DNA of 64,000 bases from contig NZ_JAGIOD010000001.1 in assembly GCF_017876545.1 (NCBI RefSeq), positions 1 to 64,000 of the forward strand. Reading direction: 5' to 3'. The DNA comes from Brachybacterium sacelli (GTDB lineage Bacteria; Actinomycetota; Actinomycetes; Actinomycetales; Dermabacteraceae). Positions 27,907-38,131 of the stretch are shown here, piece after piece. A model generated the notes under the pieces. It was not told where the DNA came from. It was given only the letters and a program-made list of their open reading frames with translations, and made no database searches. The stretch's first letter is position 1. Each line of letters opens with the position of its first letter. The position numbers were made by a program, and so were the translations under genes.

Positions 27907-27939
27907 CTGCGGCCAGCAGAACTCGCCCGTCGCTCCGGC

Positions 27940-30900
27940 TCAGCCGCGCCGGGCGATGCGCAGGGTCTTGATCTCGAAGGGGCGGAAGGCGAGCTCGACG
28001 GCGCCGTCCTCCCCGCGCCCCAGGGCGGACAGGTGCGCCGGCGCGTCCCCGCCGAAGGGCCGCTCGAGCAGGTCCACGACGCTCACCTCTCCCCCGGCCA
28101 GCGCCTCGTCGAGCCGCAGGTTCACCGCGGTCCTGGAGCCCTGCGACTCGTACAGGCGCACCACGAGATCGCCGGAACGGTCCTCGGCGAGCTTCAGCGT
28201 CTCCACCAGCACTCGCGGGGCATCCACGGTGACCAGCGGCTGTGCGACGGCGTCGGCCACGGCGGCGCTCACCCGCCGCTCGGGCAGGTTGAGCCGGTAG
28301 CCCTCCTCGAGGGCTCCGCTGATCCCGGTGCCGGGCCGCACCGCGACCCGCAGCGAGTACCGCCCGTGATCGGCGCCGGGATCCGGGTACTCCGGGGCGC
28401 GCACCAGGGTCAGGCGCGCCGTCGTGGTGGTGCCGCCGTCCTCCTCGCGCACGGTGCGCAGCACGTCGTGACCGTAGGTGGAGTCGTTGGCGATGGCCAC
28501 TCCGTACTCGCCCTCGGCCAGGTGCACCCAGCGGTGCGCGCAGGTCTCGAAGCGGGCGGCGTCCCAGGAGGTGTTCACCGGGACGGGGCGATCGACGTGG
28601 CCGAACTGGATCTCGCTGCTCATGTGCGCGGCGCGCAGGTCGAGGCCGAAGGCGAGCTTGAGGGCCTTCTTGCGCTCGCGCCAGTCGATGTCGTGGTCGA
28701 TCTCGAGGGCCTCGTCGCCCGGACGCAGCACGTAGGTCTTCACGATGGTGGAGCCGGCCCCGGTCACCCCCGCGGTCGGGGCGCCCCGACCCACGGCGGT
28801 GGTGTAGGTGAAGGCGACGCGCACGCCCGCACCCTCCTCGCTGACCTCGACGTCCGTGGGGGCGTCGAGGTCACGCACCACGTGGCGGTAGAACTCGTCG
28901 ATGTCCCAGGCGTCCCAGGCGTTGGGGGTGTCGCGGTGCAGCTGCAGCAGCGCGCCGCGGGAGCCGGGGGCGATCGCGTCGCGCCCGCTGGCGCGGTCCA
29001 CGAGCGAGGTCAGGGCGCCGGAGGGGTCGAGCACGGCCCGCAGCGTGGCGTTCTCGACGGTGATGGTGCCGCCCTCGCGGAAGACCACCACGCCCTCGGG
29101 ACCGGTGGCCGGCGGGCCGGCGGCGTAGGCGGGGATCCCGCGGCGGGGCACCGGGGCGGTGTTCAGCAGCACGGGCGCCTCGGCCCCCGGCGACGTCTCC
29201 GACGGCGGGGCGCCCGTCGGCTCCCCGCCGAGCGCCAACAGTGCCTCGGCGATGAGCGCCTCGGCGCGCTCGGCGGTCGCGGCGTGGCCCTGCTCGGCCT
29301 CGCGATGGACCCAGGCGATCGAGGAGCCGGGCAGGATGTCGTGGAACTGCCCCAGCAGCGTGTTCTCCCACAGCGCGGTCAGCTCCTGGTGCGGATACGT
29401 GTATCCGGAGCCCGTCCGGATCGCGGCGAGGGCGGCCAGGAACTCGGCCTCGTGCAGCACCTGCTCGCTGCGCCGGTTGCCCTGCTTGGTGCCGAGCTGC
29501 GCCGAGTAGGTGCCGCGGTGCAGCTCGAGGTACAGCTCGCCGTTCCACACCGGCGCGGTGGCGTACTCGTCCCGGGCCCGCTCGAAGAAGTCCTCGGCGG
29601 TGCCGAACTCCACCCTCGGGGAGCCCTCGAGATCGGCGGCGCGGCGGCCCGCGGCCATCATCTCGCGGGTCGGGCCACCGCCGCCGTCGCCGTGCCCGAA
29701 CAGGTCGATGCCGAGCGTGGAGCGGCCCTTCTCCTTGAAGTTCCGCTCGAAGCGGGCCAGCTCCCGGCCCGTCAGCTCGCCGTTGTAGGTGTCGGCCGGC
29801 GGGAAGTGGGTGAACACGCTGGTGCCGTCGATGCCCTCCCAGTGGAAGGTGTGGTGGGGGAAGGTGTTGACCTGGTTCCAGGAGACCTTCTGGGTGAGGA
29901 AGAACTCCTGACCGGCCAGGGCGGCGATCTGCGGCAGCGCGGCGGAGTAGCCGAAGGAGTCCGGCAGCCAGGTCTCCCGGGTCTCGACGCCGAACTCCTC
30001 CAGGAAGAACCGCTTGCCGGCGATGAACTGGCGAGCCATGGCCTCGGAGCCGGGCAGGTTGGTGTCGGACTCGACCCACATGCCGCCCACCGGCACGAAG
30101 CGGCCCTCGGCGACCCGCTGACGGACGCGCTCGAACAGCTCCGGGTAGCGGTCCTTCAGCCACCGGTACTGCTGCGCGGAGGAGGCGGAGAAGGTGATGT
30201 CCGGATCGTCCTCGATCAGCGCGGCGGCGTTGGCGAAGGTGCGGGCCACCTTGCGGACGGTCTCGCACACGGGCCACAGCCACGCCGAGTCGATGTGGGC
30301 GTGACCTGTCGCGAGCACGGTCAGCGCCGACCGGTTCGCCGGACGCTCCAGCGCCGGGCGCAGCGCCTGGCGGGCCGCCTCCGCGGTGCCGGGCATGTCG
30401 TCGGGGTCGACCGTGTCGCACGCGGCCTCCAGGGCGCGCAGGATCTCGTGTCGGCGCACGGAGGTCTCCGGCAGCTCGGCCATGAGTCCGCCCAGCGCTC
30501 GGAAGTCCTCGGCGAGCTCCCAGAGCCGCACGTCGCGGCGGGCGAGGTGGAGCTCCGCGATCGAGTACAGCTCCTCGTCGGGGAGGGTGGCGGGATCGCC
30601 GAGCGGGGTGGGCGCGAAGGCCCACCCGCCCGAGACCATCGGGTTCGCGGCGCACTCGAGGTAGAGGTCCAGCTCCTCGCCCGGGGCGACGGGGAGATAG
30701 CGGTTGCAGGGGTTGATGGCCTTCAGGGGGACGCCGTCGGGGGTGAACACCAAGGCCTCGGCCTGGAACCCGGGCTGCCCGGTGAAGGCGAGGTCGACCA
30801 GCAGCTCCGGGGATGACCCCTCGTCCTTCGCCCATTGCGCGGGGACGGTCCCGCTCACGTGCAGCCAGGTGGTGGACCAGGCGCGCCCGAGCGGGGCGCC

Positions 30901-31074
30901 GATCTCGATCGGGGTGTACTCCTTCGCGATCGCCTCGCGCGGGGGCATCGGCTCGCCCGGGACGCGGTACGCGGTGATCCTCACCGGAGCCGTCTCCTGG
31001 TAGATCCGCGGGACCAGGTGGTCCTGGGCGAAACGGCGGATCCGGGACTCGGTGAGTTCCCTGTCGTCGAACAT
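27940..31074 (-). CDS. Alpha-mannosidase, glycoside hydrolase family 38
   Basis: A 1,044-residue cytoplasmic-type GH38 enzyme. The zinc-binding start of the catalytic domain is GHAHIDSAWLWPVCETVRK (about residue 255), the nucleophile Asp lies in WVESDTNLPGSEAMARQ, and a third motif is FGHGDGGGGPTREM. It continues with a helical middle domain and the C-terminal beta-sandwich domains (DIDWRERKKALKLAFGLDL). There is no signal peptide, so it acts on imported or internal mannosides. Length and domain order fit bacterial and vacuolar-type GH38. No sugar transporter or regulator gene is adjacent, so the physiological substrate is unclear. Confidence 0.93.
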   Translation of the reverse strand: MFDDRELTESRIRRFAQDHLVPRIYQETAPVRITAYRVPGEPMPPREAIAKEYTPIEIGAPLGRAWSTTWLHVSGTVPAQWAKDEGSSPELLVDLAFTGQPGFQAEALVFTPDGVPLKAINPCNRYLPVAPGEELDLYLECAANPMVSGGWAFAPTPLGDPATLPDEELYSIAELHLARRDVRLWELAEDFRALGGLMAELPETSVRRHEILRALEAACDTVDPDDMPGTAEAARQALRPALERPANRSALTVLATGHAHIDSAWLWPVCETVRKVARTFANAAALIEDDPDITFSASSAQQYRWLKDRYPELFERVRQRVAEGRFVPVGGMWVESDTNLPGSEAMARQFIAGKRFFLEEFGVETRETWLPDSFGYSAALPQIAALAGQEFFLTQKVSWNQVNTFPHHTFHWEGIDGTSVFTHFPPADTYNGELTGRELARFERNFKEKGRSTLGIDLFGHGDGGGGPTREMMAAGRRAADLEGSPRVEFGTAEDFFERARDEYATAPVWNGELYLELHRGTYSAQLGTKQGNRRSEQVLHEAEFLAALAAIRTGSGYTYPHQELTALWENTLLGQFHDILPGSSIAWVHREAEQGHAATAERAEALIAEALLALGGEPTGAPPSETSPGAEAPVLLNTAPVPRRGIPAYAAGPPATGPEGVVVFREGGTITVENATLRAVLDPSGALTSLVDRASGRDAIAPGSRGALLQLHRDTPNAWDAWDIDEFYRHVVRDLDAPTDVEVSEEGAGVRVAFTYTTAVGRGAPTAGVTGAGSTIVKTYVLRPGDEALEIDHDIDWRERKKALKLAFGLDLRAAHMSSEIQFGHVDRPVPVNTSWDAARFETCAHRWVHLAEGEYGVAIANDSTYGHDVLRTVREEDGGTTTTARLTLVRAPEYPDPGADHGRYSLRVAVRPGTGISGALEEGYRLNLPERRVSAAVADAVAQPLVTVDAPRVLVETLKLAEDRSGDLVVRLYESQGSRTAVNLRLDEALAGGEVSVVDLLERPFGGDAPAHLSALGRGEDGAVELAFRPFEIKTLRIARRG

Positions 31075-31173
31075 CTGGGCTGCTCCTCGGTGCGCTCGGC
31101 GTGTTCGTCGAGCTGATCGCGGTCGCCCCGACTGTATAAGCCCCTGAGGTGCGCGTCACATCATCGGCGGACC

Positions 31174-31983
31174 TCAGCGGGCATGGGCCGCCAGCACCGC
31201 ATCGCCCAGACGGGGCATGACCTCGCGGTGGGCGTCGCAGAAGTCGTGCGCGCTGCCGATCACGAGGGCGAGATCGGCCTCGGGGTCGACCCAGAACGCG
31301 GTCCCGCGCATCCCGAAGTGCCCGACGGTCGACGGAGAGTTCCGGATTCCGGTCCAGTGCGGCGACTTGTCCCCGCGGATCTCGAACCCCAGGCCGAAGG
31401 GGTTCGGGGTCTGCTTGCCGAAGCCCGGCATGATGCCCACCAGCTTGGGGAAATGAGCGGTGGTGAGCTCACGGGACCACTCCGGCTCCAGCAGCGTGGG
31501 CCGCAGCACCTCGGCGGCGAAGAGGCCGAGCTCGGCGATGGGGCCGACGGCACCGACCGACGGCGATCCGCCCCAGTCCAGGTGCGTCATCCCGAGCGGG
31601 TCGGCGACCTTCTCCAGCACCCAGTCGCCGAAGTCGTACCCGGTGGCGCGCTCGACATGGCGGGCGGCCTCGTCGATGCCGTAGTTGGAGTAGTGGCGAC
31701 GCAGCCCGGGCGCCTGCAGGGTCCGCGCGGACTCGTAGAAGTATCCGGAGGCGTGGGCGAGCAGGTGCCTCAGCGTGGACCCCTCGGGGCCCGCCGGGTC
31801 GTCGAGGTCGACACGACCCTCCTGCAGCGCGATCGCGGTGGCGAGGCCGGTGAGGGTCTTGGTGACCGACCGCCAGGGCCGCGGCAGGTCGAGGTCACCG
31901 CGCTGCTCGCGCACACCCTCGGGGCCCAGCACCACGGCGCAGGCCTCGAAGCCGAGCTCGTCGAGCAGCTCGAGGGTGCTCAC
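31174..31983 (-). CDS. Serine hydrolase, beta-lactamase/class C PBP fold (copy 1)
   Basis: A 269-residue beta-lactamase-family hydrolase. The nucleophile motif S-x-x-K is in RSVTKTLTG, the Y-x-N motif in HYSNYGIDEA, and the third motif is VGHFGMRG in place of KTG/HAG. HLLAHASGYFYE and GLGFEIRGDKSPHWTG are shared with its neighbour. GTG 31983 overlaps the stop of the upstream copy. No export signal is visible, so a cytosolic esterase or peptidase role is likelier than cell-wall action or beta-lactam resistance. Confidence 0.82.
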   Translation of the reverse strand: MSTLELLDELGFEACAVVLGPEGVREQRGDLDLPRPWRSVTKTLTGLATAIALQEGRVDLDDPAGPEGSTLRHLLAHASGYFYESARTLQAPGLRRHYSNYGIDEAARHVERATGYDFGDWVLEKVADPLGMTHLDWGGSPSVGAVGPIAELGLFAAEVLRPTLLEPEWSRELTTAHFPKLVGIMPGFGKQTPNPFGLGFEIRGDKSPHWTGIRNSPSTVGHFGMRGTAFWVDPEADLALVIGSAHDFCDAHREVMPRLGDAVLAAHAR

Positions 31984-32810
31984 CCCCCGCCCCCGTCACG
32001 ATGGCGCGCGAGGATCTCGTCGGTCAGCGAGGGCCAGATCCGCACGTGCGTCTCGCCGAAGCGCTCGGCCCCGAGGAAGGCGGCGGTCAGGCCTGCCTCG
32101 GGGTCGACCCAGAGGAAGGAGCCGGACTGCCCGAAGTGCCCGAAGGTGCGTGGGCTGGAGCCGGCCCCGGTCCAGTGGGGCGACTTCCCGTCACGGATCT
32201 CGAACCCGAGGCCCCAGTCGTTGGGCCGCTGCCGGCCGTAGCCGGGCAGGATGCCGGCCAGCCCGGGGAACTGCACGCTGGTCGCCTCGCGCCACAGCTC
32301 CACGGAGATCAGGGTGGGTTCGAGCAGCTCGCGGCCGAGGGCGAGCAGGTCGCGGATGCTGCCGCGGTATCCCGCGGCCGGGGATCCGGTCACCTCGAGG
32401 TCTCGCAGGGCGAGGCCCTGGACCACGGTCTGCTCCATCCAGTCCTCCAGGTCGTACCCGGTGGCCTCGTCGAGATGGTCGGCGAGCACCTCGAAGCCGG
32501 TGTTGGAGTAGATGCGGCGGGCACCGACGGCGCTGACGGGATCCGCGCCGTCGAAGGCGTACCCGGCGGTGTGGGCCAGCAGGTGGCGCACGGTCGCCCC
32601 CTCGGGGCCGGCCTGATCGTCGAGATCGAGCAGTCCCCGGTCCACGGCGATCAGCGCCCCGAGGGCCGTCAGGGGCTTGGAGACGCTCGCCAGGTCCCAG
32701 ACCCGGTCGTCCTCCCCCTGCGTGAGCAGCGTGTGCTCGGCGTCGGACACCCCCAGCGCGTGCTCGAACGCGACGTCGACGGGGATCTCGGGCACGGTCT
32801 CGCTCTCCAC
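31980..32810 (-). CDS. Serine hydrolase, beta-lactamase/class C PBP fold (copy 2)
   Basis: A 276-residue paralogue of the downstream gene. S-x-x-K is in ASVSKPLTALG, Y-x-N in IYSNTGFEVLAD and the third motif in FGHFGQSGSF. The segments VRHLLAHTAGYAFDGA and LGFEIRDGKSPHWTGAGS align with the neighbour, showing tandem duplication. GTG 32810 begins MESETVPEIPVDVAFEHALG. A -10-like ATATTTG just upstream suggests a very short leader. Neither copy has a signal peptide. The substrate is unknown. Confidence 0.82.
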   Translation of the reverse strand: MESETVPEIPVDVAFEHALGVSDAEHTLLTQGEDDRVWDLASVSKPLTALGALIAVDRGLLDLDDQAGPEGATVRHLLAHTAGYAFDGADPVSAVGARRIYSNTGFEVLADHLDEATGYDLEDWMEQTVVQGLALRDLEVTGSPAAGYRGSIRDLLALGRELLEPTLISVELWREATSVQFPGLAGILPGYGRQRPNDWGLGFEIRDGKSPHWTGAGSSPRTFGHFGQSGSFLWVDPEAGLTAAFLGAERFGETHVRIWPSLTDEILARHRDGGGG

Positions 32811-33081
32811 GCCCCCAAATATGGCACAGGCCCGCGGGCGCGGCGCATCGCCTGACCGCGGCGCCCGCTCCTCCCGTGCGACCTCCTACCTGCGGCGTCA
32901 CAATCTACGCACACGAAACCTCGGGACCTGCACATTTTTCCTCTTGTTGACCCTCTCTTTTGCATCCCATGATGTATGCGGCGTCACACGGACGTGGCGC
33001 CGGGGGAAGGACCTGGCACCTGCCGGGTCGACATCACGGGCCCGGAGGGACCGGGCCGAGACCATCCATGAGGGGGAACCC

Positions 33082-33813
33082 ATGTTCGCGAGCACCATCG
33101 AGAGATCCGACCGTCCGTCGCTGCCGGTCACCGCACCGTCCCGTCGCACCCTGCTGCTCGGGGTGGGCACGCTGGGCGCAGGACTCGCGCTCGGAACCGG
33201 GGCCGCGCAGGCCGCCCCGACGCTCCGTCGGGGCAGCGAGGGGGCCGCGGTCTCCGCGCTGCAGAAGGACCTGGCGAGCCTGAAGTACTGGCTGGGCACC
33301 GCCGACGGCACTTTCGGGCACCTGACCGAGCAGGCCGTCTTCGCGCTGCAGAAGGCAGCGGGCCTCGGCCCCGACGGCGTCGTCGGCTCCCGGACGCACA
33401 CCGCGATCGCGGAGGGAGTGAGACCCTCGCGCAAGATCACCAGCGGGGTCGGCTTCGAGGTGGACCTGTCCCGGCAGCTCCTCATCGCCACCACGGGTGG
33501 GGAACTGTCGTACGTCCTCAACACCTCCACCGGCAGCGGCGAGCGCTACTACTCCGGAGGGCGCTGGAAGACGGCGATCACGCCGACGGGCGACTTCGCC
33601 ATGTACAGCCTCTACGCCGACGGCTGGCAGAGCGGCCCCCTCGGTGACCTGTACTGCCCGGGCTACTACGACCGCGGATGGGCGATCCACGGATCCCGCT
33701 CCATCCCCAGCTATCCCGCCTCGCACGGGTGCTGCCGCCTCTCCACCGCGGCGACGGACATGCTGTGGCAGAGGTCGTGGTTCGTGGAGGGTCGCCGAGT
33801 GCTCATCCACTGA
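33082..33813 (+). CDS. Secreted peptidoglycan-binding L,D-transpeptidase
   Basis: A 243-residue exported enzyme. A twin-arginine-like signal (SRRTLLLGVGTLGAGLALG, cleavage near AQAAP) precedes a PG_binding_1 domain (LRRGSEGAAVSALQKDLASL to GPDGVVGSRTHTAIAEG). The YkuD catalytic domain has its active-site pattern H-x-S at AIHGSRSIP and S-H-G-C at PASHGCCRLS, with the nucleophile Cys about 20 residues before the C-terminus. It would cross-link or anchor peptidoglycan by 3-3 links, or act as a carboxypeptidase. ATG 33082 lies after GAGGGGGAA. Confidence 0.88.
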   Translation: MFASTIERSDRPSLPVTAPSRRTLLLGVGTLGAGLALGTGAAQAAPTLRRGSEGAAVSALQKDLASLKYWLGTADGTFGHLTEQAVFALQKAAGLGPDGVVGSRTHTAIAEGVRPSRKITSGVGFEVDLSRQLLIATTGGELSYVLNTSTGSGERYYSGGRWKTAITPTGDFAMYSLYADGWQSGPLGDLYCPGYYDRGWAIHGSRSIPSYPASHGCCRLSTAATDMLWQRSWFVEGRRVLIH

Positions 33814-34130
33814 CTCCGTCAGGGGGAGGACGGGGGCTCCGCCCGTCCCTCGCCGGCGCCGCGTGGGGGAACGCGGGCCGACGCCGCGGGGACGCGGCCG
33901 GAGCACCGGGGCCCCCGCCCGCACGTGGCGGGCCCCGGAACGGGACGGCGGTGGGCCCGAGCGCCCGCCGCCGTCCCGGCGCGAGCCCTCCTTTACGAGA
34001 CCTGCACGATTCTCTTGCCACCCCCACCGCCCTGTCGCCCGGTAGATGACCTGGCCACGCGCTACGATCGGAAGGGCGAACAGCCCCGTCGGCCGTCGGG
34101 GCGCAGGCACAGCGACAGCGAAGGACCACC
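33814..34130. other. 317-base gene-free region between ldt and fhaA
   Basis: It is extremely GC-rich with no supported gene. It holds an 11-bp perfect stem (CGGGACGGCGG at 33941-33951 with CCGCCGTCCCG at 33968-33978), probably a terminator for the transpeptidase gene. A candidate -10 TACGAT lies at 34063-34068, about 65 bases before the fhaA start. Confidence 0.5.
33941..33978 (+). terminator. GC-rich stem-loop after the L,D-transpeptidase gene
   Basis: An 11-bp perfect stem with a 16-base loop, 128 bases after the stop. It has no T-tract, as is common for actinobacterial terminators. An additional imperfect GC stem lies just upstream at about 33906-33937. Confidence 0.5.
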
Positions 34131-34871
34131 GTGGGGATCTTGGATCGGATCGAGCGCGGACTCGACCGCGGCGTGACGAGCGTGTTCTCGCCGGGCCGCG
34201 GCCAGCTGAAGCCGCTCGACCTCGCACAGGGGCTCAAGCGCGAATGCGACGACCAGATCCAGGTGCTCGACCGCACCCGGACCCTGGCCCCGAACGTCTA
34301 CACCATTTACCTGCACTCCCAGGACTTCGAGCGCTTCAACTCCTGGCAGGACACCCTGATCGACGAGTTGCAGCGCGTGCTCATGGAGCATGCGGAGAAG
34401 CAGCGCTACATGTTCGTCGGCGGGGTCCACGTGGACCTCGCGGCCGACGACGAGGTGCGCGCGGGCCGGTTCGAGACCGAGTCCCGCACCGAGCGCGGCA
34501 GCGTGGCCCCTGCGACGGGCGCGGCGCGCTCGGAGTCCGGCGGCAGCCCGATCGTCGAGATCGACGGCCAGCAGTACCTCCTGACCGGGCCCGTGACCGT
34601 GATCGGCCGCGGCGGCGACGCGGACATCATCCTCGAGGACACCGGGGTCTCCCGGCACCACCTCGAGCTGCGCACGGACCCGACGCCCGCGGCGAACCAG
34701 CCCGGCGGCGCCGGGGCCCTGGTGGCGACCGATCTCGGCTCCACCAATGGCACCTTCGTCGACGGCGAGCGGATCAGCACGCCGGTGACGCTGCAGGACC
34801 GCTCCCTGATCAAGGTCGGCCGCACCCGGCTGACCGTGCTGCTCCCGGCGGCCGGCCCGGTCAGCTGGTGA
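34131..34871 (+). CDS. fhaA: FHA-domain protein FhaA (DUF3662 + FHA)
   Basis: A 246-residue cytoplasmic signalling adaptor. The N-terminal DUF3662 domain (MGILDRIERGLDRGVTSVFS, then LKPLDLAQGLKRECDDQIQV) is joined by a linker to a C-terminal FHA domain with VIGRGGDADIILED, VSRHHLELR and DLGSTNGTFVDGERI, which bind phosphothreonine. In mycobacteria it interacts with PknB substrates and with the lipid-II flippase MurJ at sites of wall growth. GTG 34131 follows AAGGACC. It is first in an eight-gene run whose neighbours mostly overlap. Confidence 0.95.
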   Translation: MGILDRIERGLDRGVTSVFSPGRGQLKPLDLAQGLKRECDDQIQVLDRTRTLAPNVYTIYLHSQDFERFNSWQDTLIDELQRVLMEHAEKQRYMFVGGVHVDLAADDEVRAGRFETESRTERGSVAPATGAARSESGGSPIVEIDGQQYLLTGPVTVIGRGGDADIILEDTGVSRHHLELRTDPTPAANQPGGAGALVATDLGSTNGTFVDGERISTPVTLQDRSLIKVGRTRLTVLLPAAGPVSW

Positions 34872-34878
34872 GCGCCCC

Positions 34879-35402
34879 ATGAGCGAACTGACCCTCGTCG
34901 CGCTCCGCCTCGGTTTCGTCCTGGCGCTGTGGGTGTTCGTGATCGTGGTGGTCCTGGTGCTGCGCAACGACCTGTTCGGCACCACCGTGGTCACCCGGTC
35001 CAGCCGTGACCCGCGGCGCGAGCAGCGTCCGGCCTCCGGACCGATCGGCGGGGCGGCCGCGGCGGCCGGCACCGACCCGGCCGCGATGCGCACCGATCCC
35101 GAGGTCACCGCGACGGCCATGGTCGTCACGGCGGGGCCGCTGCGAGGCACCTCGCTGACGCTCGGCTCCACCCCGATCCTCATCGGTCGCGCTCCCGAGT
35201 GCACCCTCGTGCTCGACGACGACTACGCCTCCAACCGTCACGCGCGCGTCTACGAGCGCGACGGCGAATGGATGGTGGAGGACCTCGGGTCCACCAACGG
35301 CACCCTGGTGTCGGGACGACGGATCGAGGGGTCCGTGCCCTTCCGGCCCGGCGCCCAGGTACGGATCGGCCGCACCGAGATCGAGCTGAGACGAGGTCCG
35401 CG

Positions 35403-35406
<4 letters not shown>
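34879..35406 (+). CDS. fhaB: FHA-domain membrane protein FhaB/FipA
   Basis: A 175-residue protein with one N-terminal transmembrane helix (LRLGFVLALWVFVIVVVLVL) and a C-terminal FHA domain: ILIGRAPECTLVLDDDYASN, RHARVYERDGEW and DLGSTNGTLVSGRRI. It binds phosphothreonine on division proteins in mycobacteria. It begins seven bases after fhaA and overlaps pstP by four bases. Confidence 0.94.
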
Positions 35407-36736
<1,330 letters not shown>

Positions 36737-36737
<1 letters not shown>

Positions 36738-38131
36738 TGGCCACGATCGTCTCCTACACCGCCCGCCCGCGCCGCATCATCCAGGCGGTGCTGCTGGCGT
36801 TCGCGGTGATCATCGGCGTGGGTGCCTACGCCCTGGTGAGCCTGGGCCGCTTCGACGAGCTGCCCGAGGACCTCATGCGGTACGGCATCGGTGTGACGGT
36901 GCTGGCCCTGGTGCTGCAGGTCGTCGTCATGTGGCGCACCCCCTACGCGGACCCGGTGATCCTCCCCCTGGTGGTGCTGCTGAACCTGCTGGGCGTCGCC
37001 ATGATCGACAGCGTGCACGCCGCGAACGAGATCTACGGTCTGCGCACCTCCGCCGGCGCCGATCGGCAGATGCTGTGGGCGATCGTCGGGGTCCTGCTGT
37101 GCGTCGCCGTGATCGTGCTGCTGCGGGACCACCGCTGGCTGCGCCGCTACACCTGGATCAGCGCCGTGGTCGGCGCGATCCTGCTGCTGATGCCGCTGGT
37201 CCCCGGGCTCGGCTCGGCCCGCAACGGGTCACGGATCTGGATCTCCATCGCGGGCAACAGCTTCCAGCCCGCGGAGCTGGCCAAGATCGCCTTCGCGATC
37301 TTCTTCGCCGGCTACCTGGTCTCCCGGCGTGACACCCTCGCTCTCGCGGGCCCCAAGGTGCTCGGCATCCACCTGCCGCGCTGGTCGGACTTCGGCCCGA
37401 TCCTGGTGGCCTGGGGCTTCGCCATGGCAGTGCTGGTGTTCCAGACCGACCTGGGCACCTCGCTGATGTTCTTCGGGCTGTTCGTGGTGATGCTGTACGT
37501 GGCCACCGACCGCCTGAGCTGGCTGGTGATCGGGGCGGTCATGTTCCTGCCCCCGGCGGTGTTCGCGGCCACCCAGATGAGCCATGTCCGCACCCGCATC
37601 ACCTGCTGGCTGGACCCGCTGGCGAGCGAGAACTTCGCCAACTGCGGGCAGATCAACCAGGGCCTGTTCGGGCTCGCCAACGGCGGTCTGACCGGGGCGG
37701 GCCTGGGTGAGGGGCGCCCCGACGTGGTCCCCCACGCGGAGTCGGACTTCATCTTCACCTCCTTCGCCGAGGAGCTCGGCATGGTGGGGGCCTTCGCCCT
37801 GCTGCTGGCGTACCTGCTGCTGGTCCAGCGCGCCGTCCGCGCGGCCGTCGGCATCTCCGACGGCTTCGGCACCCTGCTGGCCGGGGGTCTCGGCTTCGTG
37901 GTGGCGCTCCAGGTGTTCGTCGTCGTCGGCGGCGTCACCCGCGTGATCCCGCTGACCGGACTGACCCTGCCCTTCCTCGCCGCCGGCGGCAGTTCGCTGG
38001 TGTGCAACTGGATCATCGCCGGGATCCTGGTGCGGCTCTCGGACGCCGCCCGCCGGCCCGCCGCCCGGCAGGTCCCGGGCGCCTCAGCCCCCGGCAGCGC
38101 CGGTCGGCCGTCCTCGGAGGTGCCGGCATGA
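36737..38131 (+). CDS. rodA: SEDS-family peptidoglycan glycosyltransferase RodA/FtsW
   Basis: A 464-residue polytopic membrane protein with about ten transmembrane segments. Conserved SEDS segments are NSFQPAELAKIAFAIFFAGY, FQTDLGTSLMFFGLF, QINQGLFGLANGGLTGAGLG and HAESDFIFTSFAEELG, which includes the catalytic-site aspartate region. RVIPLTGLTLPFLAAGGSS lies near the end. It polymerises lipid II with its cognate class B PBP, encoded next. GTG 36737 starts on the last base of the pstP stop. Confidence 0.93.

Noticed and set aside
31174..32810. Beta-lactam resistance genes
   Set aside because: The fold is beta-lactamase-like, but both proteins lack export signals and the KTG motif.
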